In this document: in pieces, positions 34,501-43,214 of the stretch | How the letters are laid out: the number at the start of each line of letters is the position of its first letter | Position numbering within the stretch: position 1 is the first letter of the stretch | Assembly: GCA_964423345.1 (NCBI GenBank) | Contig: CAYREV010000010.1 | Span: 1 to 64,000 of the forward strand | DNA: 64,000 bases | Reading direction: 5' to 3' | Source of the DNA: CAYREV01 sp964423345 | Lineage (GTDB): Bacteria > Bacteroidota > Rhodothermia > Balneolales > Balneolaceae | Program-made: the position numbers and the translations under genes | The notes under the pieces: generated by a model | Databases searched by the model: none | Told to the model about the DNA's origin: nothing | Seen by the model: the letters and a program-made list of their open reading frames with translations, nothing else

Positions 34501-35151
34501 TTAGGCGGCCATTTCCTCCAGGGTTTGGTCGGAAACGGTCATGACCTTCTGTGATTTCAGCAGAAGTTTTTCAAGTTTGTCGCCGACAAACTTGTGAACT
34601 TCATTTAAGCTATTAAGGTCTACGAGAGTATACTGAAAATAGGAGATCAGGTTGGCGGCCGACAGGTATTTTCCCTTTTCATCGCCCTCTATTTCAACAT
34701 GCCAGCGGGTGATGATGTCGTCTTCGGCCAACAGGTCGTTTACCTTGGAACTTATTTTTTCCATCCACTGGCTTGAGGCCTCAAGCTGGCCTAAATTCCC
34801 CCGGATTTGAGCGTAAGACTTGGAAGGTTCCACATTGTATTGCCAGGTCACTTCAATATCTATAAGGGGGGATATGGAGGTACTCACCATATTTTCCTCC
34901 TGGAGGAAAGGATGTTCCTCCATTCCCTCCAGCTGTTGTGCCAGAACGGTTTCCCGAAAACGGTCCCAGTCAAAATTTATGGATAAAGCATTCAGGTGGT
35001 TGGTTTTGGGGCTTAAGTCAATTACGATTTCCAGCCCTGTGGCATTTATCCTATCTTCGTTCCAGGTTCTAAAAGTTTTTATGGATATGTCTCTCCGGCT
35101 AAGGTCAGCTTCAATGCGGTTCACAACAGAATGGAAGATCGGGTAAGTCAT
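34501..35151 (-). CDS. Conserved-looking cytoplasmic protein, function unknown
   Basis: 216 residues, no signal peptide and no membrane segment. The chain is acidic with alternating beta and helix: GLEIVIDLSPKTNHLNALSINFDWDRFRETVLAQQL, DIEVTWQYNVEPSKSYAQI and a C-terminal helical part (LNSLNEVHKFVGDKLEKLLLKSQKV). I recognise no family. It is convergent with the mS38-like gene and divergent from the RqcH gene, with only 44 bases between its start and that start, so both promoters must be compact or overlapping. Confidence 0.6.
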   Translation of the reverse strand: MTYPIFHSVVNRIEADLSRRDISIKTFRTWNEDRINATGLEIVIDLSPKTNHLNALSINFDWDRFRETVLAQQLEGMEEHPFLQEENMVSTSISPLIDIEVTWQYNVEPSKSYAQIRGNLGQLEASSQWMEKISSKVNDLLAEDDIITRWHVEIEGDEKGKYLSAANLISYFQYTLVDLNSLNEVHKFVGDKLEKLLLKSQKVMTVSDQTLEEMAA

Positions 35152-35195
35152 TCAACACACCTGGTTAAGTTAGTGTTTTCGTTACTCTCTATCGG

Positions 35196-36785
35196 ATGAA
35201 TAATTATTATACCCTAATATATTTAAAGCGCGAATTAAAAGAAAAAATCATAAGTGGTTTTTTTGAATTTGCCATTAGTCCGCACAAGGACGTACTGGAG
35301 ATCTATATAAAAAAGGAGGGGGAACGGTGTCGGCTGATCTTCAGTGCCAATCCCACGGAAACGGTGCTTTTTCTCGATACTTATCGCCCCCCTAAAAAGA
35401 GCAATGTAATTGACTTTTTTGAACCACTGGAGGGAAAAAAAATTACGGAGGTGGAGCTGGCTGAGAAGGATCGTTTGATGTATGTGCATTTTGAGCACGG
35501 CAGCTACCTGCAGTTCAAGCTGTTCAGTAACAGTCCCAATGCCATGCTGGCAAATGAGGGGGAAATCAAGGATGCATTTAAACATCCGGATGAAGTTAGG
35601 GGGCAGGATCCCCTGGAGCCGTATGCCCCGAAAGTTGCCGACGACATATCTCCGGATGCCAAAGCGAAAAACCAGATTACCCGTTTAAACCCACTGTTGC
35701 CCAGGAATTTGCTGCCCGCGCTGATTGAGCAACACAGCGTGGATGAGATGGGTATCGAAGAGGTAAGGAAATTTACAAGGCGCATTACTACTGCCCTGCT
35801 GGAAGATCCTCATCCAAGAGTGTTGATAACCGGGGATGTCTGTCTATGGTCTGAAGAGATTCTTGGCCTTCCTGCCGATGAGAATTTCGATAAGGTGAAC
35901 GGGGCGGTCAGGCATGCCTATAGAAATGCCGTTCATCTGCGAAGGCTCAACGAGAACAGGCAGGGTGTTAAACAGCTGCTGGAAAGGGTGCTCGCCAAAA
36001 AAGAGGCCCAGCTTGAACAGTTGCAGCAGGCCGACAAGAGCCTGGAGCGTGCGGATGAATATGAAAAGTATGGACACCTGTTGATGGCCCATGCCGATAA
36101 GTCGATTGAATACGGGAGGGAATCGATAGAGGTAGACAATTTTTATGACAATAATCGACCTGTGGAAATACCTCTGAAGGAGGGGTATTCCATTGCCGAG
36201 AATGCTGAACATTATTATGACAAGGCAAAATCTTCCAGGAGGAACTATGAGGAAGCCCGAAAAAGAATACCCCGTGTTGAAGATGAAGTTAATCTGGCCG
36301 GCGCCCTTTTGGAGGAGTTAAAAGATATTGGCCGGTTGCCCGAGCTGGAGAAATGGATCAAGGAACATAGCGATGATCTGGAGCAGTTCGGCTATGGTGT
36401 GGAAGAGGAGCAACAGGCAACCTCGCCGTTCAGGAAATTCAAGGTGGGCAAATATGAAGTGTGGATAGGGAAAAATGCCAAAAGTAATGACCGCCTGACC
36501 AGCCATGCCCACAAAGAGGATGTGTGGCTTCATGCCCGTGGTGTAGGGGGATCGCATGTCGTTATACGGATGGGAAACACACGTGATTATCCGCCTAAAG
36601 AGGTTATTTTAAGGGCGGCCAGCTATGCGGCCTATTATTCCAAGGCCAGGGGGATGAAAACGGCCCCGGTCATGTACACCAAGCGTAAGTATGTCCGCAA
36701 GCCCAAGGGGGCGGATCCGGGGGCTGTAGTCGTAGAGCGGGAAAAGGTGGAAATGGTCCCCCCGATGAAACCTAAAAACAGGTAA
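35196..36785 (+). CDS. rqcH: NFACT-family ribosome quality-control protein (RqcH/Rqc2 homologue)
   Basis: 529 residues with the NFACT layout: an N-terminal domain with GFFEFAISPHKDVLEIYIKKE, a central long coiled coil (about 255-410; VKQLLERVLAKKEAQLEQLQ) and the C-terminal NFACT-R/DUF814 domain with the signature D-V-W-L-H-A-R-G-V-G-G-S-H-V-V-I at about 442-457. The basic tail (RKPKGADPGAVVVEREKVEM) is also typical. In Bacillus the protein binds stalled 50S-peptidyl-tRNA complexes and adds alanine tails for proteolysis. aroK follows after two bases, so this gene heads the shikimate operon, an odd pairing. Identity is firm; Ala-tailing is family knowledge. Confidence 0.85.
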   Translation: MNNYYTLIYLKRELKEKIISGFFEFAISPHKDVLEIYIKKEGERCRLIFSANPTETVLFLDTYRPPKKSNVIDFFEPLEGKKITEVELAEKDRLMYVHFEHGSYLQFKLFSNSPNAMLANEGEIKDAFKHPDEVRGQDPLEPYAPKVADDISPDAKAKNQITRLNPLLPRNLLPALIEQHSVDEMGIEEVRKFTRRITTALLEDPHPRVLITGDVCLWSEEILGLPADENFDKVNGAVRHAYRNAVHLRRLNENRQGVKQLLERVLAKKEAQLEQLQQADKSLERADEYEKYGHLLMAHADKSIEYGRESIEVDNFYDNNRPVEIPLKEGYSIAENAEHYYDKAKSSRRNYEEARKRIPRVEDEVNLAGALLEELKDIGRLPELEKWIKEHSDDLEQFGYGVEEEQQATSPFRKFKVGKYEVWIGKNAKSNDRLTSHAHKEDVWLHARGVGGSHVVIRMGNTRDYPPKEVILRAASYAAYYSKARGMKTAPVMYTKRKYVRKPKGADPGAVVVEREKVEMVPPMKPKNR

Positions 36786-36787
36786 AT

Positions 36788-37348
36788 ATGACCCATTATA
36801 ATCCCGAACATATTTTTTTGAGTGGCTTCATGGGAGCCGGGAAGACGACCGTCGGTAAAAAACTGGCGCGGAGGCTGGAGACTGATTTTATTGATTTAGA
36901 CAGCCTGGTAGAGCAGAAAGCGGGTGTATCGGTACGGGAGATCTTTGAAAAAAAAGGGGAGAAGTTTTTCAGAAAAATGGAGCGCAGATGCCTGCAGGAG
37001 GTGATCCGGGGCCCCAAAGGGGTTGTTTCACTGGGCGGCGGCAGCCTGCAAAACCAGCAGCTGGTCGACTTTGTTAAACTAAACGGCCTGTTGGTATTTC
37101 TAGAGACGCCATTTTCCGTTATCTTTGACCGATTGAAAGAACAAAAAGATCGTCCCCTGTTGCTTGATGATGAGGGTAACTTCAAAGAACAGGCGGTGCT
37201 GAAAGAAGAACTTCGAACCTTATACAATAGTAGACTCCCCCTGTACGAGCAGGCGGAAATGAGTATTGACAGCAGCGAATATGAATCTGCAGACAAACTG
37301 GTGACGGCTTTGACTAAAAAAATACGCGATCATGTCTCCCACGATTGA
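36788..37348 (+). CDS. aroK: Shikimate kinase
   Basis: 186 residues. The P-loop G-F-M-G-A-G-K-T-T-V-G-K, the shikimate-binding DFIDLDSLVEQ and GEKFFRKMERR segments and V-S-L-G-G-G are all in place. It phosphorylates shikimate with ATP in the aromatic amino-acid pathway. Two bases after the RqcH stop and overlapping aroB by 17 bases, so translation of the three is probably coupled. Confidence 0.96.
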   Translation: MTHYNPEHIFLSGFMGAGKTTVGKKLARRLETDFIDLDSLVEQKAGVSVREIFEKKGEKFFRKMERRCLQEVIRGPKGVVSLGGGSLQNQQLVDFVKLNGLLVFLETPFSVIFDRLKEQKDRPLLLDDEGNFKEQAVLKEELRTLYNSRLPLYEQAEMSIDSSEYESADKLVTALTKKIRDHVSHD

Positions 37349-38435
37349 GGTGTCTATTGAGAGCGAACATCAGTACCCGTTCCGGGCAGGGCGGGATCTT
37401 TGGGATGAATTCGGAAAATTTTGCAAGGGCCGTTATCCGGCGGGCAAAATGATTATCATTGCCGACGAGGAGGTCTACAGGCTTCATGGAGAGGCGATTG
37501 AGGGCAGCTGCTCGGCTCTATTTGATTCCACACCCCTTTTCAAGGTGCCACAGGGGGAAGAAAGCAAATCGATCCGCCAGTGGAACAAATTGCTGGATGC
37601 ATTGTTAAAAGAGGGGATGGAACGGGCAACACCGGTTCTCGTTGTGGGGGGCGGTGTTACCGGAGACCTCGGCGGTTTTGTAGCGGCATCGGTTTTGAGA
37701 GGGGTGCCCCTGATTCACATGCCCACCACGCTGCTGGCCATGGTCGACAGTTCGATTGGCGGTAAAACCGGTATCAATCATCCGGTCGGCAAAAACCTGG
37801 TTGGTGATTTTTATCAGCCGGATGCAGTATTTGCTGACTTGGACTTTCTTGGCACACTGCCTGAAAAGGAATGGGTAAACGGGCTGTCGGAGGTTATCAA
37901 ATACGGTGCTATTGCGGACCCGGAGCTTTTCGGTTTGATAGATGACGGTATTGATTCGGGGTTTGAGCCCTCCGGGCACTGGGAAGAGTTGGTATACAGG
38001 AGTGCTGCTATCAAAATTGACGTCGTCCAAAAAGACACGCTGGAGGCCGGAATCAGGGAATATCTGAATTTTGGACATACTTTCGGCCATGCCCTTGAAA
38101 AATTAGCCGGCTACGGCACTATTTCGCACGGCGAAGCCGTTTTAACAGGGATGATTGCGGCTGTTTACGCTTCCCGGGCTTTAGGAAAGAACGTACAAGC
38201 CGACAGGCTTTTCAACTATCTGCCTTTGCATGCCATCGATCTGCCGGAGGAGGCGCAACAAACCGATGCGCTCGTCGAAGCCATGAGAAAAGACAAAAAA
38301 GTGAAACAGGGAGCTATACGCCTGGTTCTCTTAAAGGAGTGGGGGGAACCCTATATCCATGCCTGTGAAGATGAAAAACTGTTGCATGAAGCATGGAATT
38401 ATACAGTTGATATTATTAATGGACATTATTCATAG
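37332..38435 (+). CDS. aroB: 3-dehydroquinate synthase
   Basis: 367 residues. VVGGGVTGDLGGFVAASVLRGVPLIHMPTTLLAMVDSSIGGKTGINHP is the NAD/metal region, with E-V-I-K-Y-G, and H-T-F-G-H-A-L-E supplies metal-ligand His residues. It converts DAHP to 3-dehydroquinate. The start lies inside aroK. The tamB-like gene follows 16 bases later with a TTG start, so the three probably form one unit. Confidence 0.96.
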   Translation: MSPTIEVSIESEHQYPFRAGRDLWDEFGKFCKGRYPAGKMIIIADEEVYRLHGEAIEGSCSALFDSTPLFKVPQGEESKSIRQWNKLLDALLKEGMERATPVLVVGGGVTGDLGGFVAASVLRGVPLIHMPTTLLAMVDSSIGGKTGINHPVGKNLVGDFYQPDAVFADLDFLGTLPEKEWVNGLSEVIKYGAIADPELFGLIDDGIDSGFEPSGHWEELVYRSAAIKIDVVQKDTLEAGIREYLNFGHTFGHALEKLAGYGTISHGEAVLTGMIAAVYASRALGKNVQADRLFNYLPLHAIDLPEEAQQTDALVEAMRKDKKVKQGAIRLVLLKEWGEPYIHACEDEKLLHEAWNYTVDIINGHYS

Positions 38436-38451
38436 CTAGGAAATTTAAAGT

Positions 38452-41400
38452 TTGTTTGCACGCTGGTTACATAATGCATGGAGATCCTTCTGGACGGTCG
38501 TTCTGAGCCTGCTCCTCATCCTATTTATTACCGGGGGTGGGATACTGGGTATGCTGCAGATGAAGGTGACTAAAAGTTATCTGACCGATTGGATTGAACA
38601 GGAGTTTGCCAACCGTACCGAGGCCACCCTTCAGATAGGCGACCTGGATGGCCTTATACCATTTAATATTCAGCTTGAGGAAGTCAAGGTTCTGCATAGG
38701 GAGGGCATCGATTCTGCAGCGGCCGATACCCTGGTGGATATTGAAAGAATCAATACCAGCCTTGATATCTGGAGCCTGCTTCAAAACAGGGTAAGTATCA
38801 CCGGTTTCTCCGTTACCGAACCCGAAATCAGGCTGAAAGCGAAAGAGGACGGTATGTACACGCTAGGGGATGTGTTCAGGGGCGACACCAGCAGGACAAT
38901 GGAAAGTGGAAGATGGTTCCCTGAAGTTGAAATTATAGCTCCCGAAGTTATTGTTCGTAACGGCATTGTTCGCATCGATAAGGTTTATGGTCCCCTGAAA
39001 GCCCTGCGTTTCCCGGAACCCCTGGTTATAGAAGATTTCAACAGCCGTATGTACCTGGAGATTACCTCCCGGCAGCTGTTCTGGGATATAGAGAACCTGG
39101 ATGCAAAACTAAAAGGTGTAAAGGCAGGAGACCTGAAGGTGACCGGGCAGGTTTATAATGACGGACGATACCTGGAGTTTAACGCTTTTACCTTATCGGC
39201 CGGCAGTTCCCGTCTTAATATCAACGGGGAAGTGGAGGGAGTGTCCCTTTATGAGAGAAAAGCAAGCCGGCAGCTTCGGGATGCCCGATATGATATTGTA
39301 TTGGCCTCACAGGAGATTAACCTGAATGATTTTACCGACCTATACCCGGATTTGCCCGATATACCCAAGCCTATTGAGTTTTCGCTGGAATCGGAAGGAG
39401 TGATCGATTCACTTTGGGTAGACCGGTTTACTTTCGGGGTGGGTGAGAGTTACCTGAACATCAATGGATTTTTTGAAAACCTTACAGATCCCACCCTGCT
39501 GCGTTACCGGTTCAAGATGGCCGAAGTGGTTCTTCAGAAAGATGATCTGGAGATCTTTACCGGTCCCCTTAACGAGGATCAGTATTCCCTGCTCAATGCC
39601 CTGCAATTTAACGGGAAGGCCGACGGGAGCCGTGATTCCGTGGATGTTAATATTGATGTTCAGAGCCCTTACGGGCGGCTGTCGCTGGTGGGAGGCAGCA
39701 GGCTGACCGAGCCTTATCGCTATATGGGTTCCCTGTCGGGAAAAGAGCTTGATATTTCACCCCTGATGGGCTCTGAAATTGACACGACCCGTTTCAATTT
39801 CGACGCATCCATGCAAGGTACGGGGCTCACACTGGAGGACGCCGTGGCCGAGATGAGTGCCAACGTCTATGCCAGTAGCATCAATAACAGTCCTTTTGAC
39901 AGCCTGGATGTTAATGCGTCATTGGTATCGGGGTTCATGGAAACCCGGTATACTTTTAAAAAGCAGGAACAGCATATTACCGGCTCGGGCTGGGCCGATT
40001 TCAGCACAGGGGAAACCAGGCTGGCCTTCAAGGGCAAGGCCGATAACATTAACCTGGCGGACTACCTGAGAGGTGCTCAGGTCCCGGAAAGTGCTCTGGA
40101 TTTTGATTATAACATCGAGACGGAGGGATTGACTCCCGACCGGATCCAGGGTCAGGCCAACCTGGATGTGAAACCATCTGTGGTAAACGGCGATTCGGTC
40201 CGGGCCCACCAGCTCTATATGGACCTTGATTCTCCTGAACGGGAGTCGCGGACTTTCCGGCTGACAAGTTCCCTTTTTGATATGACACTGAAGGGAAGCC
40301 TGCAGCCCACCAATATTGCTGCGCAAGTTGGATTTTGGTCGACCTACCTGGAACAGCGGTACCGGGAGGAAATCAGTTTTGAGAAGAGCTCTTCCAAGGC
40401 CGGGGTATCCGGAGCGAAGGTGGATCCCATGATTCTGGAGGGTGAATTTACATCCAAGGACCTGACACTTTTAAAAAAGTATTTCCCCTCGACTCCTTTG
40501 ATCACCAGCAGTACCAATCTCACTTTCAATGTGAATGCCGATTCCGAGAAGCTGCTGCTTACAGCCAGGGCCGATACCGACAGCCTGTCGGTCCGCGAGG
40601 TAGATATCAGGAATTCCGAGACCCAGATTACGGCAACATTTCGAAGCGACCGCCTTATCAAGGAGTTTGCCAAGATCGATTTTGTAACCGAAATGGATCA
40701 GTTTAACAGCAAGGCCCTGGACATCGATTCAATGAGAACAGAAGCCACCTTGTCCGGAGACACGCTGACGGTTACTCAAGAGATCGAAAGCATAGCCGGG
40801 GATGCCTCGATGAATATGGAGGTACAGACGTTTCTGGCGGATACTGCGGTAACCGTCCGGTTCAGGGATTTTTATCTCGGAAATGATTTTTATGCCTGGC
40901 AAAATGAAGGGGTTCCGGAACTGGTATACGACCGCAATGAGCGTTTGAAGTTCAACCATTTTACGTTCAGGAACAGAAACGAATTCCTGGAACTGCGGGG
41001 CACGATGAGCTCCAGCCGTGAAGATTCCGTCTTCTATATATTGAGGGATATCAGCCTGGACCGCATATCCGGGCTGATCGAGGGCCGTATAAGTTTTGAC
41101 GGCAGCTTGAACGGGACATTTGTGACCCGCTCGCTGACAAAAAGCCCCTCTGTGGAGGGCGATCTTACCGTAAACCGGCTGAAGCTGCAGGATCGATTGA
41201 TTGGGGATGCTTCTTTTAAAAGCAGCTATGATCCCTCCAGGAAGGTGTTTGACACCCAGATACGTGTCTTTACCGATTCCACCAAATACGGCGAATACCT
41301 CGACAGCAACGATGACATCGGACAGAATATCCTGCTGGATGGATATTTTACCCCTCCTGATCCCGGCGCTGAGCAGGATACAGCCTACTATTTTGATGCC

Positions 41401-43167
41401 GACATGCAGGAGATCGACATGTGGGTGATTCCGCTCATAGCGGATAAAATCTTTGAAGCCATGGAGGGCCAGGCTTCCGGCCGGGGATATCTCACCGGTA
41501 ATTTCAATGAAATAGATTTCCATGCCGACTTCGATGCCCGGAACGTATATGCAAAACCCCGGTTTTTGAAAACAAACTACTTTCTCAACGGTGATATCGT
41601 ATTGGACCGGGAAAGGGGAGTGGTTTTGGATTCCGTGGATGTAACCGATACCAAAGGCGGTACGGGAATCCTGTGGGGGACGATAGATCTCAATGACTTC
41701 AAGCCCATCACCTTCCTCGACCTGAACCTGAGTATGGACCGGCTGCAGTTTTTGAATAACGATTTCCAGCCGGATGTACCTTTTTACGGCGGGGTATCGG
41801 GAACGGGACAGGTCCGGCTGACCGGGGCCAATACCGACCTTTACCTTCAAACGGTCCGGCCTGTTTCCGTCACCCAGGAGTCGGAGATATCCATCCCCCT
41901 TATTGAGGAGACGGAACTGAACGAGAACAATAAATTTATCCGGTTCGTCAAGGAGTTTGACGTTGACCGGAGGGAACGGTTGAGCCTTGCTTCCGGACAG
42001 GTGCGGGAAACAACGGCCGACGAGTCAACACTGGAGCAGGCCATAGATGATTTGACGTTTAATGAACGGTTTAACCTGGATCTTCAATTTAATGCGCCCC
42101 AAAACGTATATGTTAACCTGATATTTGATCCGGTGACGGGTGAGATACTGAGAGCCCAGGGTACGGGCCAGCTGCGCATTACGATGCAGGATGAAGAAGT
42201 GCAGATGTTTGGCCGTTATAATATTTCAGGCGGAAACTATAAATTTGTCAGCGGTGAGATTATCTCCAGGAAGCTGACCCTCGAAAGGGGAGGCACTATT
42301 GTATGGGAGGGGGACCCCGAGAATGCACGACTCGACATCCAGGCTGTGTACAACGCTCGTCCCAACATTGCAACCTTAAGCGCCGCCGGTACCGAGGCGA
42401 CCCGGACAAACGGGACCAGCCAGCGTGTTCCCATCGACCTCATTATAGAAATTACCGGAACGGTTTCGAGTGTGGAGAATGATTACTATTTTCGGCTGTC
42501 CAATTCACTGGAGCTTACTTCGAACTCTACGCTGTCGCTGACATTAAGCCAGATCAACCGTGACGAACAGCAGAAGTTTCTGCAGGCTACCAGTATCCTG
42601 CTGACCGGCGAATTTATTCCCTCGGAGTCGTATGGCCAGGCGACTACGTCGCTTACTCAAAGTCTGACGCGGGGGTCTACGGTCATCAACCCGCTGTTGT
42701 CCAACCAGGTTATCAGTCCCCTGCTCTCCAATCAGATTAACTCCCTGCTAAACAGTGATGTGAACCGATTCGACATTGATTTCAATTTAAATGCTTATAA
42801 TGAAATAGATTTGGGTATTGCATTGAGATTGTACAACGATAGGCTCATCTTAAGGAGGGAGGGACAGTTGACAGGCGGGGCCCAGGAAAGTACATTTGGC
42901 GAAAAGATCGGCGATTTGAATGCCACCTACCGTATTAGCAGGGGGCTTTCCGTAATGGCTTTTCACAGGCAGGACCAGGTACTGGGCAGTTTCTCGTCCG
43001 GCAACCGGGCGGATGATGTGACTCCCAGCGTAGATGGGGTAGGCCTTGAAGCTACGGTACAATTCAATACCTGGCAGGAATTAAAACGAAGAATTCGGAA
43101 TGCATTTAATTGGATTTTTGGTATTAAAGATAAAGATGAGAAAAAAGAGAACATAGCATCAGATTAA
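38452..43167 (+). CDS. tamB: TamB-like translocation/assembly module (DUF490)
   Basis: 1571 residues from a TTG at 38452; the first ATG codons lie only after the transmembrane helix (around residue 34), so TTG is the best start, with AGG eleven bases upstream. A single N-terminal membrane segment (FWTVVLSLLLILFITGGGILGML) is followed by a very long beta-rich periplasmic chain with repeats of strand-turn-strand such as LNINGEVEGVSL and LRGTMSSSREDSVFYILRDI. Residues about 1190-1550 match the DUF490 C-terminal domain, including GRYNISGGNYKFVSGEIISRKLTLERGGTIVWEG. TamB spans the periplasm and carries phospholipid or outer-membrane proteins together with TamA; no TamA-like gene is in the window. 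Confidence 0.9.
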   Translation: MFARWLHNAWRSFWTVVLSLLLILFITGGGILGMLQMKVTKSYLTDWIEQEFANRTEATLQIGDLDGLIPFNIQLEEVKVLHREGIDSAAADTLVDIERINTSLDIWSLLQNRVSITGFSVTEPEIRLKAKEDGMYTLGDVFRGDTSRTMESGRWFPEVEIIAPEVIVRNGIVRIDKVYGPLKALRFPEPLVIEDFNSRMYLEITSRQLFWDIENLDAKLKGVKAGDLKVTGQVYNDGRYLEFNAFTLSAGSSRLNINGEVEGVSLYERKASRQLRDARYDIVLASQEINLNDFTDLYPDLPDIPKPIEFSLESEGVIDSLWVDRFTFGVGESYLNINGFFENLTDPTLLRYRFKMAEVVLQKDDLEIFTGPLNEDQYSLLNALQFNGKADGSRDSVDVNIDVQSPYGRLSLVGGSRLTEPYRYMGSLSGKELDISPLMGSEIDTTRFNFDASMQGTGLTLEDAVAEMSANVYASSINNSPFDSLDVNASLVSGFMETRYTFKKQEQHITGSGWADFSTGETRLAFKGKADNINLADYLRGAQVPESALDFDYNIETEGLTPDRIQGQANLDVKPSVVNGDSVRAHQLYMDLDSPERESRTFRLTSSLFDMTLKGSLQPTNIAAQVGFWSTYLEQRYREEISFEKSSSKAGVSGAKVDPMILEGEFTSKDLTLLKKYFPSTPLITSSTNLTFNVNADSEKLLLTARADTDSLSVREVDIRNSETQITATFRSDRLIKEFAKIDFVTEMDQFNSKALDIDSMRTEATLSGDTLTVTQEIESIAGDASMNMEVQTFLADTAVTVRFRDFYLGNDFYAWQNEGVPELVYDRNERLKFNHFTFRNRNEFLELRGTMSSSREDSVFYILRDISLDRISGLIEGRISFDGSLNGTFVTRSLTKSPSVEGDLTVNRLKLQDRLIGDASFKSSYDPSRKVFDTQIRVFTDSTKYGEYLDSNDDIGQNILLDGYFTPPDPGAEQDTAYYFDADMQEIDMWVIPLIADKIFEAMEGQASGRGYLTGNFNEIDFHADFDARNVYAKPRFLKTNYFLNGDIVLDRERGVVLDSVDVTDTKGGTGILWGTIDLNDFKPITFLDLNLSMDRLQFLNNDFQPDVPFYGGVSGTGQVRLTGANTDLYLQTVRPVSVTQESEISIPLIEETELNENNKFIRFVKEFDVDRRERLSLASGQVRETTADESTLEQAIDDLTFNERFNLDLQFNAPQNVYVNLIFDPVTGEILRAQGTGQLRITMQDEEVQMFGRYNISGGNYKFVSGEIISRKLTLERGGTIVWEGDPENARLDIQAVYNARPNIATLSAAGTEATRTNGTSQRVPIDLIIEITGTVSSVENDYYFRLSNSLELTSNSTLSLTLSQINRDEQQKFLQATSILLTGEFIPSESYGQATTSLTQSLTRGSTVINPLLSNQVISPLLSNQINSLLNSDVNRFDIDFNLNAYNEIDLGIALRLYNDRLILRREGQLTGGAQESTFGEKIGDLNATYRISRGLSVMAFHRQDQVLGSFSSGNRADDVTPSVDGVGLEATVQFNTWQELKRRIRNAFNWIFGIKDKDEKKENIASD

Positions 43168-43214
43168 CTTGTTACGTAATTAATGATAATTAGAATAGTT
43201 TTATAAAATTATAG

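Noticed and set aside
40729..41850. 373-codon minus-strand frame inside tamB
   Set aside because: No family match, no ribosome site and fully inside a well supported gene.
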